A stretch of DNA of 64,000 bases from Micromonospora matsumotoense (GCF_900091525.1 NZ_FMCU01000019.1:62001-126000), one strand, 5' to 3'; positions 32,269 to 43,154 are shown, counted from the first letter of the stretch. Program-made: numbers and translations. Notes: generated by a model not told the origin, from the letters alone.

Positions 32269-33474
32269 GTGCCGACCCCACCTCCCGCGGACGTCATCGC
32301 GCCGCACGACACCAGTCATGACGAGATCGAGACCCGGGCCGAGTTCGACCGGCACCTGGTCGCCGGCAGCCTCGCCGGCTTGACCGTGCAGGGGCTCCGC
32401 CTCGACCTCGATCCGGTTCCCGACCTGACCGCCACCGAGGTGGCCGGCACCCTCTTCGTGGGCTGCCGGTTTGCCGGCCGGGAGGTCGGAGCCGACCTGG
32501 TCCGGCGCGGGGCGAACGTGGTGCCGCCCTTCTCCGGCCTGCCCTACCCGACCCAGCCGGCCCACCTCTACACCCCCACCGACCTGGCCGAGGGGTTCGC
32601 CCGCGGCGGGTTCGCCGGGATGTACGACACCCGGGTCTACGCGCACTTCCGCGCCCACGGTGGTGCCCTGCCCGACGTGAAGGAGGCGCTCGGCCAGCGG
32701 TTGCACGACCACGGCGTGGACAACGCCCTGGCCGATGCGACCCGGACCTGGCTGTCCACCCACGGGCCGCAGTCGGTGGTGGGGGTGATGGGCGGGCACG
32801 CGGTGCCGCGCGGCAGCGTGCCGTACCGGATGGCGGCGGTGCTGGGTTGGGAGCTGGCGCGGGCCGACCGGCTGGTGGTGACCGGCGGCGGCCCGGGGGT
32901 GATGGAGGCGGCCAACCTGGGCGCGTTCCTGGCGGCCTGGCCGGCGCGGGAGTTGGACACCGCGATCGACCTGCTGGCGGTGTCCCCCGACTTCACCGAC
33001 CACGACCGGTACACGGCCGCCGCGCTGGCGGTCCGGGACCGTTACGCCGCCACCGTGCCGCAGCAGCGGGGGCCCGGCCTGGACTGGGCCCGCTCCGGCG
33101 GGCTGGCCATCCCCACCTGGCTGTACGGGCACGAACCGGCGAACCTGTTCGCCGGTCGGATCGCCAAGTACTTCTCCAACGCCATCCGGGAGGACACCAT
33201 CCTGCGGCTGGCCCGGGGCGGGATCGTCTTCGCGCCCGGCCGGGCCGGCACCGTGCAGGAGGTGTTCCAGGCGGCGACGAAGACGTACTACGGCACGGAC
33301 GGCGCGAGCGGGGCGTACGTCTTCCTGGACCGGGCGTACTGGACCCGGGAGCTGCCGATCGAGTCGTTGTTGCGCCCGCTGTTCGCCGGTTCGCCGGCCG
33401 GTGACCTGTCCGCCAGCATCCACCTCACCGACGACGTCCACGAGGCCGTCCGGGTGCTCACCGCGACCGCCTGA
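32269..33474 (+). CDS. LOG family nucleotide-binding protein (predicted nucleotide 5'-monophosphate nucleosidase)
   Basis: The 401-residue protein has the LOG/lysine-decarboxylase-like Rossmann fold: VVTGGGPGVMEAANLG (phosphate-binding GGGPGVME) and FAPGRAGTVQEVFQ (the PGGxGTxxE motif as PGRAGTVQE). Family members cleave the N-glycosidic bond of nucleoside monophosphates. It is longer than plant-type LOG (about 200 residues) and nearer in size to the bacterial PpnN type. Start GTG 32269-32271 is chosen; an upstream GTG adds ten residues. A hairpin and leader peptide precede it and two hairpins follow it. Confidence 0.88.
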   Translation: MPTPPPADVIAPHDTSHDEIETRAEFDRHLVAGSLAGLTVQGLRLDLDPVPDLTATEVAGTLFVGCRFAGREVGADLVRRGANVVPPFSGLPYPTQPAHLYTPTDLAEGFARGGFAGMYDTRVYAHFRAHGGALPDVKEALGQRLHDHGVDNALADATRTWLSTHGPQSVVGVMGGHAVPRGSVPYRMAAVLGWELARADRLVVTGGGPGVMEAANLGAFLAAWPARELDTAIDLLAVSPDFTDHDRYTAAALAVRDRYAATVPQQRGPGLDWARSGGLAIPTWLYGHEPANLFAGRIAKYFSNAIREDTILRLARGGIVFAPGRAGTVQEVFQAATKTYYGTDGASGAYVFLDRAYWTRELPIESLLRPLFAGSPAGDLSASIHLTDDVHEAVRVLTATA

Positions 33475-33479
33475 CGGCC

Positions 33480-33544
33480 GGCCCGGCCACCGTCGTGGCC
33501 GGGCCCCGACGGCGACGGCCGGCTCCCGAGGGGGAGCCGGCCGT
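33480..33544. terminator. two tandem stem-loops between convergent genes
   Basis: Hairpin 1 (33480-33505) has arms GGCCCGGCCAC and GTGGCCGGGCC. Hairpin 2 (33515-33544) has arms ACGGCCGGCTCCC and GGGAGCCGGCCGT. Together they fill the space between the LOG-family stop and the fba stop and should work in both directions. Confidence 0.85.
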
Positions 33545-33561
33545 CGACAGGGTACGAACTG

Positions 33562-34584
<1,023 letters not shown>

Positions 34585-34728
34585 GTGAAAAGCTCCTTAA
34601 CTACCGCTCTCGGCCGCGCTGGCCGCTGTCTTCCATCGGTGCGCCGGACCGCGCTGTCCACCGTCGGCAGTATCCCGCAGGAGGCGACGGCGGGCACCAC
34701 CGCCCCGGGGACCGTCCACCCGTCGGCC

Positions 34729-35112
34729 TCACCGGCGCTCCCACCGGTCGGGCACGGCGACGCTGATCAACCAGGTCACCACGGCCATCACGATGGCCCC
34801 CCAGAAGGCGGCCCAGAAACCGTCCACCCGGAACGGCAGGTCGAGGGCGCGCGCGAGCCGATCGGTCAGCAGGAACAGCAACGCGTTCACCACCAGCGCG
34901 AACAACCCGAGGGTGAGCAGGTAGAACACACAACCGACCACCTTGATCACCGGCTTGAGGATGGCGTTGACCACACCGAAGATCAGCGCCACCACGAGCA
35001 GGGTGAGGGCGGTGTTCGCGCCGTTGCGGCCGGTGACGTCGACCCCGGGCACGATCAGCGTGGTGACCCACAGCGCGATCGCCGTGATCACCAACCGGAT
35101 CAGGAAACCCAC
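34729..35112 (-). CDS. phage-holin-family membrane protein (four-helix, PF04020 type)
   Basis: The 127-residue product has four membrane segments (about 3-21, 30-52, 56-80 and 100-122) and the conserved GVVNAILKPVIKVV block between segments 2 and 3. This family is widespread on bacterial chromosomes and is named from distant resemblance to phage holins; its role is unclear. GTG 35110-35112 follows AGGATGG and begins directly at the first helix; the longer frame upstream adds a charged stretch. Confidence 0.85.
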   Translation of the reverse strand: MGFLIRLVITAIALWVTTLIVPGVDVTGRNGANTALTLLVVALIFGVVNAILKPVIKVVGCVFYLLTLGLFALVVNALLFLLTDRLARALDLPFRVDGFWAAFWGAIVMAVVTWLISVAVPDRWERR

Positions 35113-35236
35113 CGACCCATCCTGACACCGGCCGGCGTTCCCGGTAGGGCGTTCCCGCGTTCCCGCGCCCACCGGGCGACCTGCGCCCCCAGCCCGTACG
35201 GTGGGGTGGACAGGCCGCCGGCACCAGGGAGGGACG

Positions 35237-35449
35237 ATGGGTCAGCCCGACGAGGACTTCATCCCGAGCGACCACCTCGACCCGGAGGAGCGCGACCCGG
35301 AGGCCGAGCCGGCCGACGCGGTCGAGCAGGCCGCGGTGATCGGCCCGGACGAGACCGACGCCGAGCCGCACCGGGGCCTGGAGGTCGCCGACTGGGACGC
35401 GATGGAGCAGGCCCGGGTGGTCACCGCCGACGAGGACGACTACCGCTGA
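35237..35449 (+). CDS. small acidic protein, function unknown
   Basis: A 70-residue, strongly acidic protein (MGQPDEDFIPSDHLDPEERD ... ADWDAMEQARVVTADEDDYR) with an excellent AGGGAGGG ribosome site seven bases before the ATG. It has the repeated pattern AVEQAAVI and DAMEQARVV, suggesting an internal duplication. No domain is recognised. It diverges from the holin-like gene. Confidence 0.75.
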   Translation: MGQPDEDFIPSDHLDPEERDPEAEPADAVEQAAVIGPDETDAEPHRGLEVADWDAMEQARVVTADEDDYR

Positions 35450-35553
35450 GGCCACAGGTGAGGGACAGGCGCGCCGATCACTGAGCGGAGTTACCCCAGA
35501 ACTGTGAGGCACCTCTAAGCTGCGTGGGCCCACCCCCCCACTGGGAGGACCCC

Positions 35554-37101
35554 ATGATCGAGCGTTCCCATCGGCGGCGCTGGCTGGCCTGGATCGGCGT
35601 CGCAGGCGTGTTCCTCGCCGGCACTGCCACCCCGGCCGTCGCCGCGCCCGCAGTCGAGATCCGGCCCTATTTCCAGGACACCACCCTCGCCGCCAACTCC
35701 TCGGGCACCTCCCGCGTCCTGATTCTGTACGCCGACCGGCCGACCGCGCTCTCCGACGTCTCCGTGCGGTACGACTACCGCACCCTCGCCGGCAAGGTCA
35801 CCATCGCCCCCGAACAGGCCATCGACTGCGCGGCCCCGGAGCCGGGCGTCCTGCTCTGCACGGAGCCCGACGACATCGAAATCACCGAGGGACCGCCCGG
35901 CAGCGGGATCTATGGCAGCGGGACCGAGCCGGTCCGCATCACGCCCACCGACGAGGCAAAGACCGGCGACTCGGGCGAGGTCAAGGTCGACCTCCTCGTG
36001 GCCGGCCAGCGGCGGAGCGGCTACACCTCCCGGGTCCGCGTCGGTGAGGGCGTCGATCTGGCCGGCGCGCCGTTCACCACCCACTCCACTCCGCCGGGTG
36101 GGAAGGTCACGGTGCCACTGGTCGTGGCAAACGTCGGCGCCAAGGCCGTGGAGGGTTTCGCGGCCGTCTTCGACCTCCCCTACTCGGTCCGGACCAAGGA
36201 CCGGTTCAGCAACTGCCTCTACACCGATGACTACCTGATCTCCTGCCAGTTCGACGAGGAGATCCCGGCGGGCGGGCGGCTCGCGACCACGCTGGACTTC
36301 CAGCTCGGCAAGGACACCTATGCGCCGAGCAACCAGTCCGCCTCGGCCTACTTCATGACCAGGGCCGACTTCGAGGATCTGTACCGGGTGCGGCTGGACG
36401 CCGGCGCCCGGGCAGCCATCCCCGGCAGCGGCCCGAGGCTGGCCCTGACCGACGCCCCGAAGCAGTCGCGGCAGGCCGACCAGACCGACGTCGGCCCGGG
36501 CAACAACTACACCTCGTGGGTCATCAAGATCACCGGCAGGAACGGCACCGACCTCGTGGCGGTCGGCGACACGGTGCAGGGCGGGGCCGGCGCCGTCGTC
36601 ACGGCGACCGTCGGCTTCCGGAACAACGGCCCGGCCACGCTCGACAGGGTGAACGGCGACTACGAGGCCGCCACCCACACGGACGTCGAACTGCCACCGG
36701 GCACCACCGCCACCGAGGTCCCGGACAACTGCGGGTTACGACGGGGCACCCGCACCTACCAGTGCAGCTCGGGCATGCTCCTGCTGAACGGCAAGAGCTA
36801 CACCATGGACTTCCGGCTGCGCATCGACAAGGTCGTCCCGAACGCCCGGGGTGCCGTACACGTCAACGCGCCGTGCGAGTGCCCCGCCGGCGGTGGCTTC
36901 GCCGATGACCTCAAGCCGGCCAACGACCGGGCCTGGCTGACGGTCAACGCGGCCAGCGGCCAGGGTGCCGGTGACGACGGCGGCCTGCCGGTCACCGGCG
37001 TGCCGGCCGTCCTGTTCGCCGCTCTCGGCGCGCTGCTGCTCGTGGCCGGTGGCGGCGGCTACCTGCTGTCCCGGCGCCAGCGGACCCGTTTCGTCGCCTG
37101 A
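35554..37101 (+). CDS. LPXTG-anchored surface protein 1
   Basis: The 515-residue protein has a signal peptide (about 1-31), several beta-rich repeats of about 150 residues that resemble DUF11/CARDB-like surface modules (for example KVTVPLVVANVGAKAVEG and VVTATVGFRNNGPATLDR), and a sortase signal: LPVTG at 478-482, a hydrophobic helix and the tail RRQRTRFVA. It should be linked to peptidoglycan or anchored in the membrane; no sortase gene is in the window. It is paralogous to the protein at 41398. Start MIERSHRRRWLAW follows GGGAGGA. Confidence 0.88.
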   Translation: MIERSHRRRWLAWIGVAGVFLAGTATPAVAAPAVEIRPYFQDTTLAANSSGTSRVLILYADRPTALSDVSVRYDYRTLAGKVTIAPEQAIDCAAPEPGVLLCTEPDDIEITEGPPGSGIYGSGTEPVRITPTDEAKTGDSGEVKVDLLVAGQRRSGYTSRVRVGEGVDLAGAPFTTHSTPPGGKVTVPLVVANVGAKAVEGFAAVFDLPYSVRTKDRFSNCLYTDDYLISCQFDEEIPAGGRLATTLDFQLGKDTYAPSNQSASAYFMTRADFEDLYRVRLDAGARAAIPGSGPRLALTDAPKQSRQADQTDVGPGNNYTSWVIKITGRNGTDLVAVGDTVQGGAGAVVTATVGFRNNGPATLDRVNGDYEAATHTDVELPPGTTATEVPDNCGLRRGTRTYQCSSGMLLLNGKSYTMDFRLRIDKVVPNARGAVHVNAPCECPAGGGFADDLKPANDRAWLTVNAASGQGAGDDGGLPVTGVPAVLFAALGALLLVAGGGGYLLSRRQRTRFVA

Positions 37102-37148
37102 CCGAGCTGCTCCGCCGGGCCCGATGCGGGCTCGGCGGAGCAGCTCGG
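37102..37148 (+). terminator. 16-bp stem-loop after LPXTG protein 1
   Basis: CCGAGCTGCTCCGCCG and CGGCGGAGCAGCTCGG are perfect arms around a 15-base loop, starting at the end of the stop codon. It separates the LPXTG gene from hen1. Confidence 0.85.
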
Positions 37149-37221
37149 CGGCGCGCGCCGTGGGCCACGGCGGGACGTAAACGGGACGACGGAGGATCGA
37201 CGGCCCTGGCACCCTGGGGCC

Positions 37222-38682
37222 GTGCTCCTCACCCTCACCACGACGCACCGGCCCGCCACCGACCTCGGATATCTGCTGGCCAAGCATCCCGACCGGATCC
37301 ACTCCTTCGAGTTGCCGGTCGGCGCGGCGCACGTGTTCTATCCCGAGGCCGACGAGCAGCACTGCACTGCCGCCCTGCTGGTCGACGTCGACCCGCTGCG
37401 GCTGACCGGCGAGGGCCGGGGCCGGGGCAGGGGCCGCACCCCGGAGAGCTTCAGCCTCGGCCAGTACGTCAACGACCGGCCGTACGCGGCGTCGAGCCTG
37501 CTCTCCTCCGCGCTGGCCAAGGTGTTCCGCTCGGCCCTGCGCGGCGAGTCCCGGGACCGGCCGGAGCTGGCCGCCGCGCCGATCCCGCTTCAGCTACGGG
37601 TGCCGGTGCTGCGCTGCCGGGGCGGTGCCAACCTGGCCGCCCGGGTGTTCGCCCCGCTGGGCTGGGCGGTGACGGCCGCCCCGATTCCACTCGACGAGAC
37701 GCACCCGCAGTGGGGCGAGAGCCGCTACGTCGATCTGACCCTCACCGGCACGCTGCGGCTCGCCGACGCCCTGAACCACCTGTACGTGCTGCTGCCGGTC
37801 CTCGACGACGCGAAGCACTACTGGGTCGCCCCGGACGAGATCGACAAGCTGCTCCGAGCGGGTGCCGGCTGGCTCGCCGACCACCCGGAGCGGGCCGTCA
37901 TCGTCCGTCGCTACCTGGCCCACCGCCGCGCCCTGGCCGGGGAGGCCATGGCCCGCCTCGCCGCGCAGCAGCTGGCCGACGAGCCACCCGTCGACAGCGT
38001 GGCCGAAGTCGAACGCGAACAGGCTCCTCGCCAGCCGTCGCTGGCGCTGCGCCGCCGGGAGGCGGTGCTCGCCGCGCTCACGGCCAGCGGGGCGACCCGG
38101 GTGTTGGACCTCGGCTGCGGACCCGGCGCGCTGCTGTCCGCCCTGATCGGCGACCGGCGCTACACGGAGATCGTCGGCACCGACGTGTCCCACCAGGCGC
38201 TGACGCTCGCGGCCCGTCGACTGCGGCTGGACCGGCTGCCGGAGCGGCAACGGGACCGGGTCCGGTTGTGGCAGTCCGCCCTGACGTATCGGGACGACCG
38301 GCTACGCGGGTACGACGCGGGGGTCCTGATGGAGGTGATCGAGCATGTCGACCCGCCACGCCTACCGGCGCTGGAGGATGCCGTGTTCGGCCACGCCCGG
38401 CCGGCCACCGTCGTGGTGACCACACCGAACGCCGAGCACAACGTCCGCTACGAAGGGCTGGGAGCGGGCCAGTTCCGGCACCCCGACCACCGGTTCGAAT
38501 GGACCCGGGTCGAGTTCGCCGACTGGGTCGACCGGGTCGCGGCGGCGTACGGCTATGTGGCCGAGATCCGGGGCGTCGGTGACGACGACTCCGAGGTGGG
38601 CCCACCCACCCAGCTCGCCGTGTTCCGCACCGTGGGGACGGGAACGACCGTCGGGACGGGGACCCGGGAGGTAGCCCGGTGA
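37222..38682 (+). CDS. hen1: RNA 3'-terminal ribose 2'-O-methyltransferase Hen1
   Basis: Bacterial Hen1 methylates the 2'-OH at a broken tRNA end before sealing, which prevents cleavage at the same site again. The 486-residue protein has the bacterial N-terminal Hen1 domain (1-260) and a methyltransferase domain with VLDLGCGPGALL (about 294-305) and the metal-binding EVIEH (Glu371, Glu374, His375) plus a His in HPDHRFEW near 420. It starts at GTG and overlaps pnkp by 4 bp (GTGA), forming the known Pnkp-Hen1 RNA-repair cassette. Confidence 0.95.
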   Translation: MLLTLTTTHRPATDLGYLLAKHPDRIHSFELPVGAAHVFYPEADEQHCTAALLVDVDPLRLTGEGRGRGRGRTPESFSLGQYVNDRPYAASSLLSSALAKVFRSALRGESRDRPELAAAPIPLQLRVPVLRCRGGANLAARVFAPLGWAVTAAPIPLDETHPQWGESRYVDLTLTGTLRLADALNHLYVLLPVLDDAKHYWVAPDEIDKLLRAGAGWLADHPERAVIVRRYLAHRRALAGEAMARLAAQQLADEPPVDSVAEVEREQAPRQPSLALRRREAVLAALTASGATRVLDLGCGPGALLSALIGDRRYTEIVGTDVSHQALTLAARRLRLDRLPERQRDRVRLWQSALTYRDDRLRGYDAGVLMEVIEHVDPPRLPALEDAVFGHARPATVVVTTPNAEHNVRYEGLGAGQFRHPDHRFEWTRVEFADWVDRVAAAYGYVAEIRGVGDDDSEVGPPTQLAVFRTVGTGTTVGTGTREVAR

Positions 38683-41192
38683 CCATCCTCGACATTCCCG
38701 AACTCGCCCTGGTGGCGCTGGTCGGCGTCTCCGGCTCGGGCAAGTCCACGTTCGCCGCCCGGCACTTCGCGCCCAGCCAGGTGCTCGCCTCGGACGCGTT
38801 CCGGGCGATGGTCGCCGACGACGAGAACGACCAGTCCGCGTCGGCCGACGCGTTCGGGGCGCTGCACCACGTGGCGGGTGTGCGGCTGCGGCGGGGCCGG
38901 CTCACCGTGGTCGACGCGACGAACCTCCAGCCGCACGCCCGCGCCGGGCTGGTGCAGGTGGCCCGGGAGCACGACGTCCTCCCGGTGGCAATCGTGCTGG
39001 ACGTGCCGGAGGCGTTGGCCTGGGAGCGGACCCAGGCCCGCGCCGACCGGGACTTCGACCGGCAGGTGCTGGCCCGGATGCAGCGTGACCTGCGCCGGTC
39101 GTACGGGCAGTTGGCCCGGGAGGGGTTCCGCAAGGTGCACGTGCTGCGGGGGGTCGAGGAGATCGACGCGGCGGAGGTTCGCCTCGACAAACTCCACAAC
39201 GACCGGCGGGAGCTGACCGGGCCGTTCGACATCGTCGGTGACGTGCACGGTTGCCGGGCGGAGCTGGAGGAGTTGCTGGCGCGGTTGGGCTTCGTGCTGC
39301 ACCGCGACGACGCGGGTCGCCCGGTGGACGCGGTGCACCCGGCTGGTCGTACCGCCGTCTTCGTGGGTGACCTGGTGGACCGCGGCCCGGACTCCCCCGG
39401 CGTGCTGCGCCTGGTGATGGGCATGGTGGCGGCCGGGCACGCGATCTGCGTGCCGGGCAACCACGAGCACAAGTTGCTGCGCAAGCTGCGTGGCCAGGAC
39501 GTCAAGCTCACCCACGGCCTGGCCGAGACGATGGCGCAGCTCGACGCCGAGGACCCGGCGTTCGTGACCGGGGCGGCGACCTTCATCGACGGCCTGGCCA
39601 GCCACTTCGTGCTGGACGGCGGCCGACTGGTGGTGGCGCACGCCGGGTTGAAGGAGGCCTACCACGGCCGCGCGTCGGGCCGGGTCCGCTCGTTCGCGCT
39701 CTGGGGCGAGACGACCGGCGAGACCGACGAGTACGGCCTGCCGGTGCGTTACCCGTGGGCGCGCGACTACCGGGGTGCGGCCACGGTCGTCTACGGGCAC
39801 ACCCCGACCCCGACGCCGGAGTGGATCAACAACACCCTCTGCGTCGACACCGGGTGCGTCTTCGGCGGGAAGCTCACCGCGCTGCGCTACCCGGAGCGGG
39901 AGCTGGTCGCGGTCGACGCCCAGCGGGAGTGGTACGCCCCGGCCCGACCGCTGGTCAGCGCGCCGACCCGCCCGGACACCGTGCTCGACCTGGCCGACGT
40001 GACCGGGCGTCGGCACCTGGAGCACGCCTACGGGACGCTGACCGTGCCGGCGGAGAACGCCGCCGCCGCGCTGGAGGTGATGAGCCGGTTCGCGGTGGAC
40101 CCGGGCCGGCTGGTCTGGTTGCCGCCGACCATGGCCCCGTGTTCGACGTCGACGGTGGAGGGGTTCCTGGAGCACCCGGCGCAGGCGTTCGGGGACTACC
40201 GGTCGGCCGGCGTGGAGCGGGTGGTGTGCGAGGAGAAGCACATGGGTTCCCGGGCGGTGGTGCTGGTCGAGCGGGAACCCGGCCCGTTCGGCGGCGGGGT
40301 GGTGCACACCCGTACCGGCCGGCCGTTCTTCGGCCCGCCGTGGGACGGGGAGCTGCTGGACCGGGTCCGGGCGGCGGTCGGCACGGCCGGGCTGTGGGAC
40401 GAGTTGGGCACCGACCGGCTGCTGCTGGACTGTGAGCTGCTGCCCTGGTCGGCGAAGGCGGGCGGGCTGATCCGCGAGCAGTACGCGGGGGTCGGGGCGG
40501 CCGGCCGGGCGGCGTTGCCGGCGGCGCTGGACGCGCTGGAGGCGGCAGGCGCCCGCGGGTTGCCGGTGGACGCGCTGCGGGACCGGATGACGGCCCGCCG
40601 GGCGGAGATCGAGAGCTACTCGGCGGCCTACCGGACGTACGTGGCCCCCACCGAGGGGCTGCGCGGGGTGACGCTGGCGCCGTTCTCGGTGCTGGCCGGG
40701 GCGAAGGTGACCTTCACCGACCGGGACCACGGCTGGCACCTGGCGTTGGCCGACCGGCTCTGCGCGGCCGATCCGGAGTTCTTCACGCCGACCCGACGGC
40801 AGGTGGTGGAGCTGGCCGACGATGCGGCGGTGACGGCGGCCACCGACTGGTGGTTGGCGCTGACCGGGGCGGGCGGCGAGGGGATGGTGGTCAAGCCGTA
40901 CGCCGGTCCGGCTGCCCGGTCGGCACGGGGTTCGCTGCTCCAGCCGGGGATCAAGTGCCGGGGCCGGGAGTACCTGCGGATCATCTACGGCCCCGGTTAC
41001 ACCGATCCCGCCCAGCTCGCCGCGCTGCGTCGCCGCTCGCTGGGCCGCAAGCGGGGCCTGGCGCTGCGCGAACACGCGCTCGGCCTGGCCGCCCTGGACG
41101 GGTACGCCGCCGACGTCCCGCTGTGGCGTCGGCACGCGCTGGTCTTCGCGATCCTCGCCTGCGAGTCGGAGCCGGTCGACCCCCGGCTCTGA
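38679..41192 (+). CDS. pnkp: polynucleotide kinase-phosphatase (Pnkp) with ligase domain
   Basis: A three-domain RNA-repair enzyme of 837 residues. The N-terminal kinase has P-loop GVSGSGKST (16-24); the central metallophosphatase has DIVGDVHGC, GDLVDRGPDS and GNHEHK; the C-terminal ligase-like adenylyltransferase has the lysine nucleophile in EEKHMGSRAVV near residue 519. Pnkp heals 5'-OH and 2',3'-cyclic phosphate ends and, with Hen1, seals tRNAs cut by ribotoxins. Length is normal and all three active sites look intact. Confidence 0.96.
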   Translation: MTILDIPELALVALVGVSGSGKSTFAARHFAPSQVLASDAFRAMVADDENDQSASADAFGALHHVAGVRLRRGRLTVVDATNLQPHARAGLVQVAREHDVLPVAIVLDVPEALAWERTQARADRDFDRQVLARMQRDLRRSYGQLAREGFRKVHVLRGVEEIDAAEVRLDKLHNDRRELTGPFDIVGDVHGCRAELEELLARLGFVLHRDDAGRPVDAVHPAGRTAVFVGDLVDRGPDSPGVLRLVMGMVAAGHAICVPGNHEHKLLRKLRGQDVKLTHGLAETMAQLDAEDPAFVTGAATFIDGLASHFVLDGGRLVVAHAGLKEAYHGRASGRVRSFALWGETTGETDEYGLPVRYPWARDYRGAATVVYGHTPTPTPEWINNTLCVDTGCVFGGKLTALRYPERELVAVDAQREWYAPARPLVSAPTRPDTVLDLADVTGRRHLEHAYGTLTVPAENAAAALEVMSRFAVDPGRLVWLPPTMAPCSTSTVEGFLEHPAQAFGDYRSAGVERVVCEEKHMGSRAVVLVEREPGPFGGGVVHTRTGRPFFGPPWDGELLDRVRAAVGTAGLWDELGTDRLLLDCELLPWSAKAGGLIREQYAGVGAAGRAALPAALDALEAAGARGLPVDALRDRMTARRAEIESYSAAYRTYVAPTEGLRGVTLAPFSVLAGAKVTFTDRDHGWHLALADRLCAADPEFFTPTRRQVVELADDAAVTAATDWWLALTGAGGEGMVVKPYAGPAARSARGSLLQPGIKCRGREYLRIIYGPGYTDPAQLAALRRRSLGRKRGLALREHALGLAALDGYAADVPLWRRHALVFAILACESEPVDPRL

Positions 41193-41397
41193 CGCGGCGG
41201 ACAACGGTCGACAGCGACAGACAGGCGACGGCCACGGGCAGGTGGCAGGCGACGGAGGTGGCCGGGGGCCGTTGGGGTGGAGCCGCCGGCAGTTCGGCCC
41301 ATTCTGCCGCCGCCCGGCGTCGCGGGGCGACCACATCCGACCGGGTTCCGTACGCTGCGTGACGACAGCCAGAATTCCATGAGGACAGGACCCGCTG

Positions 41398-42954
41398 ATG
41401 CGCAAGCACGCGATCCGACGTTTGCTGGCCGGGCTCGGTGCGATGGGCGTGTTCGTCGCCGCCTCCGCCGCTCCCGCACCGGCTGCCCCCGCCAGCCCCG
41501 ACGCTCCCGCCGACGTTGCGGCGGCGGCCGGGTTCGACATGTTCGCCAACAACATCACCCTGGCCCCGGGTGGGCCCGGCAAGACGGTGGTCCTGCGGCT
41601 GTCGGGCGAGACGCCCCCCGGCAGGTACGCCGCCACCGTGGACTTCGGCGCGGTCGACGCCTTCGCGGAGGTGGGTACCCCCGGGGGCGGGAGCTGCACC
41701 CGGGAGGGCACCATCCTGACCTGCACGGCCTTCGGCGAGGACGCGCCGGCACTGCTCGTCCTTTCGATCCGGCCACGCGCCGACGCCGCGCTGGGCCGGG
41801 AGGGCAGGCTCCGGTTCACCGTGACCATTCCCGGCGTTGGCACGCGCACGTACGACTCGACCGTGCTCATCGGCGAGGGGGTCGACCTGGTGGCCGGCCC
41901 GGCGGTCAAGCTGAGCGGTCGTCCCGGAGCCACAGTGCCGGCGGCGCTGTCGGTCGGCAACCGGGGGCAGGAGACCGTGCAGGGCGCGGTGCTCCTCGTG
42001 CTGGGCGCCTACGGGCTCACCCCGTCGAGGCGCTACCAGAACTGCCGTTACAGCAGCGTGGGCGGTCCGGTTCACTTCACGCCGAACCTGTTCGCCTGCA
42101 CCTTCGACGACGCGATCGAGCCGGGCCGGACGTTCCGGGTCGGCGGCGGTTTCGGTGTCACGGTGCCCGGTGACGCCTGGGCGCCGAACACCCAGACCGG
42201 CACCGCCACCTGGCTGACCCCGCAGGACTGGGCGGACGTGCGGCACGAGTACACCCTCGACCAGCAGGGCACCGGCGGGGTGCTGCGGCTGGAACCGGCC
42301 GGCAAGCTGCGCGCCGGCACGTCCCGGGCAGCACAGACCGACGTCCGGCAGGCCGACAACGAGACCGCCATCGAGTTGGCCGTCACCGGCGAGCAGCGGG
42401 CCGACCTGGCTGCCGACGAGGTACGCGTCACCGGCAAGGTGGGCGCGACAGTACCGGTCAAGATCGGCTACACCAACCGGGGGCCGGCCTCGTCGGGCAA
42501 CGGCGGCTCCGGCGGCGGCGCGAACATCCGGCTGACCGTGCCGAAGGGTGTCACCGCCGTGAAGGCCCCCGACAACTGCACCGACGCCGACGCGCAGCAG
42601 CCGGAGGAGTACGGCCAACCGGGTGCCCGCGCGTACGAGTGCTACCAGTACGGCATCCTCCACAAGGGTGAGCGGGTCGCCCTGCCTTTCTCGTTCCGGA
42701 TCGACCGGGCGGGCACCCTGACCGGCAAGGTCGAACTGCAGCACAGCTCCGGTGGCAAGGACCTCGACCCGCGCAACGACACCGCGAAGGTCCTGGTGAA
42801 TCCCGGCTCGGGCGGTCAGGGCGGCGGCGACGGCTCACTGCCGATCACCGGCTCCCCCACCGGCCTGGTGGCCGCCGTCGGCGGGCTGCTGCTGGTGGCG
42901 GGCGTCGGCAGCTACCTGGTGGCCCGGCGTCGACGGGCGCGCTTCGTGGCCTGA
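41398..42954 (+). CDS. LPXTG-anchored surface protein 2
   Basis: The 518-residue protein is built like the one at 35554: signal peptide (1-29), beta-rich modules (TVPAALSVGNRGQETVQG, TVPVKIGYTNRGPASSGN) and LPITG at 481-485, a hydrophobic helix and the tail RRRRARFVA. The two share VxxGEGVDL, the QADxT region and the closing RFVA, so they are paralogues. Cysteines recur in each module and may form disulphides. It follows pnkp by about 205 bp. Confidence 0.88.
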   Translation: MRKHAIRRLLAGLGAMGVFVAASAAPAPAAPASPDAPADVAAAAGFDMFANNITLAPGGPGKTVVLRLSGETPPGRYAATVDFGAVDAFAEVGTPGGGSCTREGTILTCTAFGEDAPALLVLSIRPRADAALGREGRLRFTVTIPGVGTRTYDSTVLIGEGVDLVAGPAVKLSGRPGATVPAALSVGNRGQETVQGAVLLVLGAYGLTPSRRYQNCRYSSVGGPVHFTPNLFACTFDDAIEPGRTFRVGGGFGVTVPGDAWAPNTQTGTATWLTPQDWADVRHEYTLDQQGTGGVLRLEPAGKLRAGTSRAAQTDVRQADNETAIELAVTGEQRADLAADEVRVTGKVGATVPVKIGYTNRGPASSGNGGSGGGANIRLTVPKGVTAVKAPDNCTDADAQQPEEYGQPGARAYECYQYGILHKGERVALPFSFRIDRAGTLTGKVELQHSSGGKDLDPRNDTAKVLVNPGSGGQGGGDGSLPITGSPTGLVAAVGGLLLVAGVGSYLVARRRRARFVA

Positions 42955-43046
42955 CGGGCACTTCCCGCACCCCCGCACGGGACCGGCGCGTCTCCGCCAC
43001 CCCTGCTGTCCGGCTGACATCGCCCCCGCCCGGCCGGGGGTCGGCA

Positions 43047-43072
43047 GCGGCCCCCGGCACGCCGGGGGCCGC
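43047..43072 (+). terminator. stem-loop after LPXTG protein 2
   Basis: GCGGCCCCCGGC and GCCGGGGGCCGC are perfect 12-bp arms with a 2-base loop, about 93 bp past the stop. An extra outer match (CCGGCC with GGCCGG) extends it. Confidence 0.75.
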
Positions 43073-43154
43073 CCGGCCGGACCCGGTGTCGGGGTGAGAT
43101 CCCGGCCGGGGGGACGAGTGCCGCGACCGGCGCTTCGCGGGCTCGGTATGGTGT

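Noticed and set aside
38553..41960. Very long minus-strand frame of 1135 codons opposite hen1-pnkp
   Set aside because: It is a shadow of two well-defined repair genes, with no motif and a biased composition.
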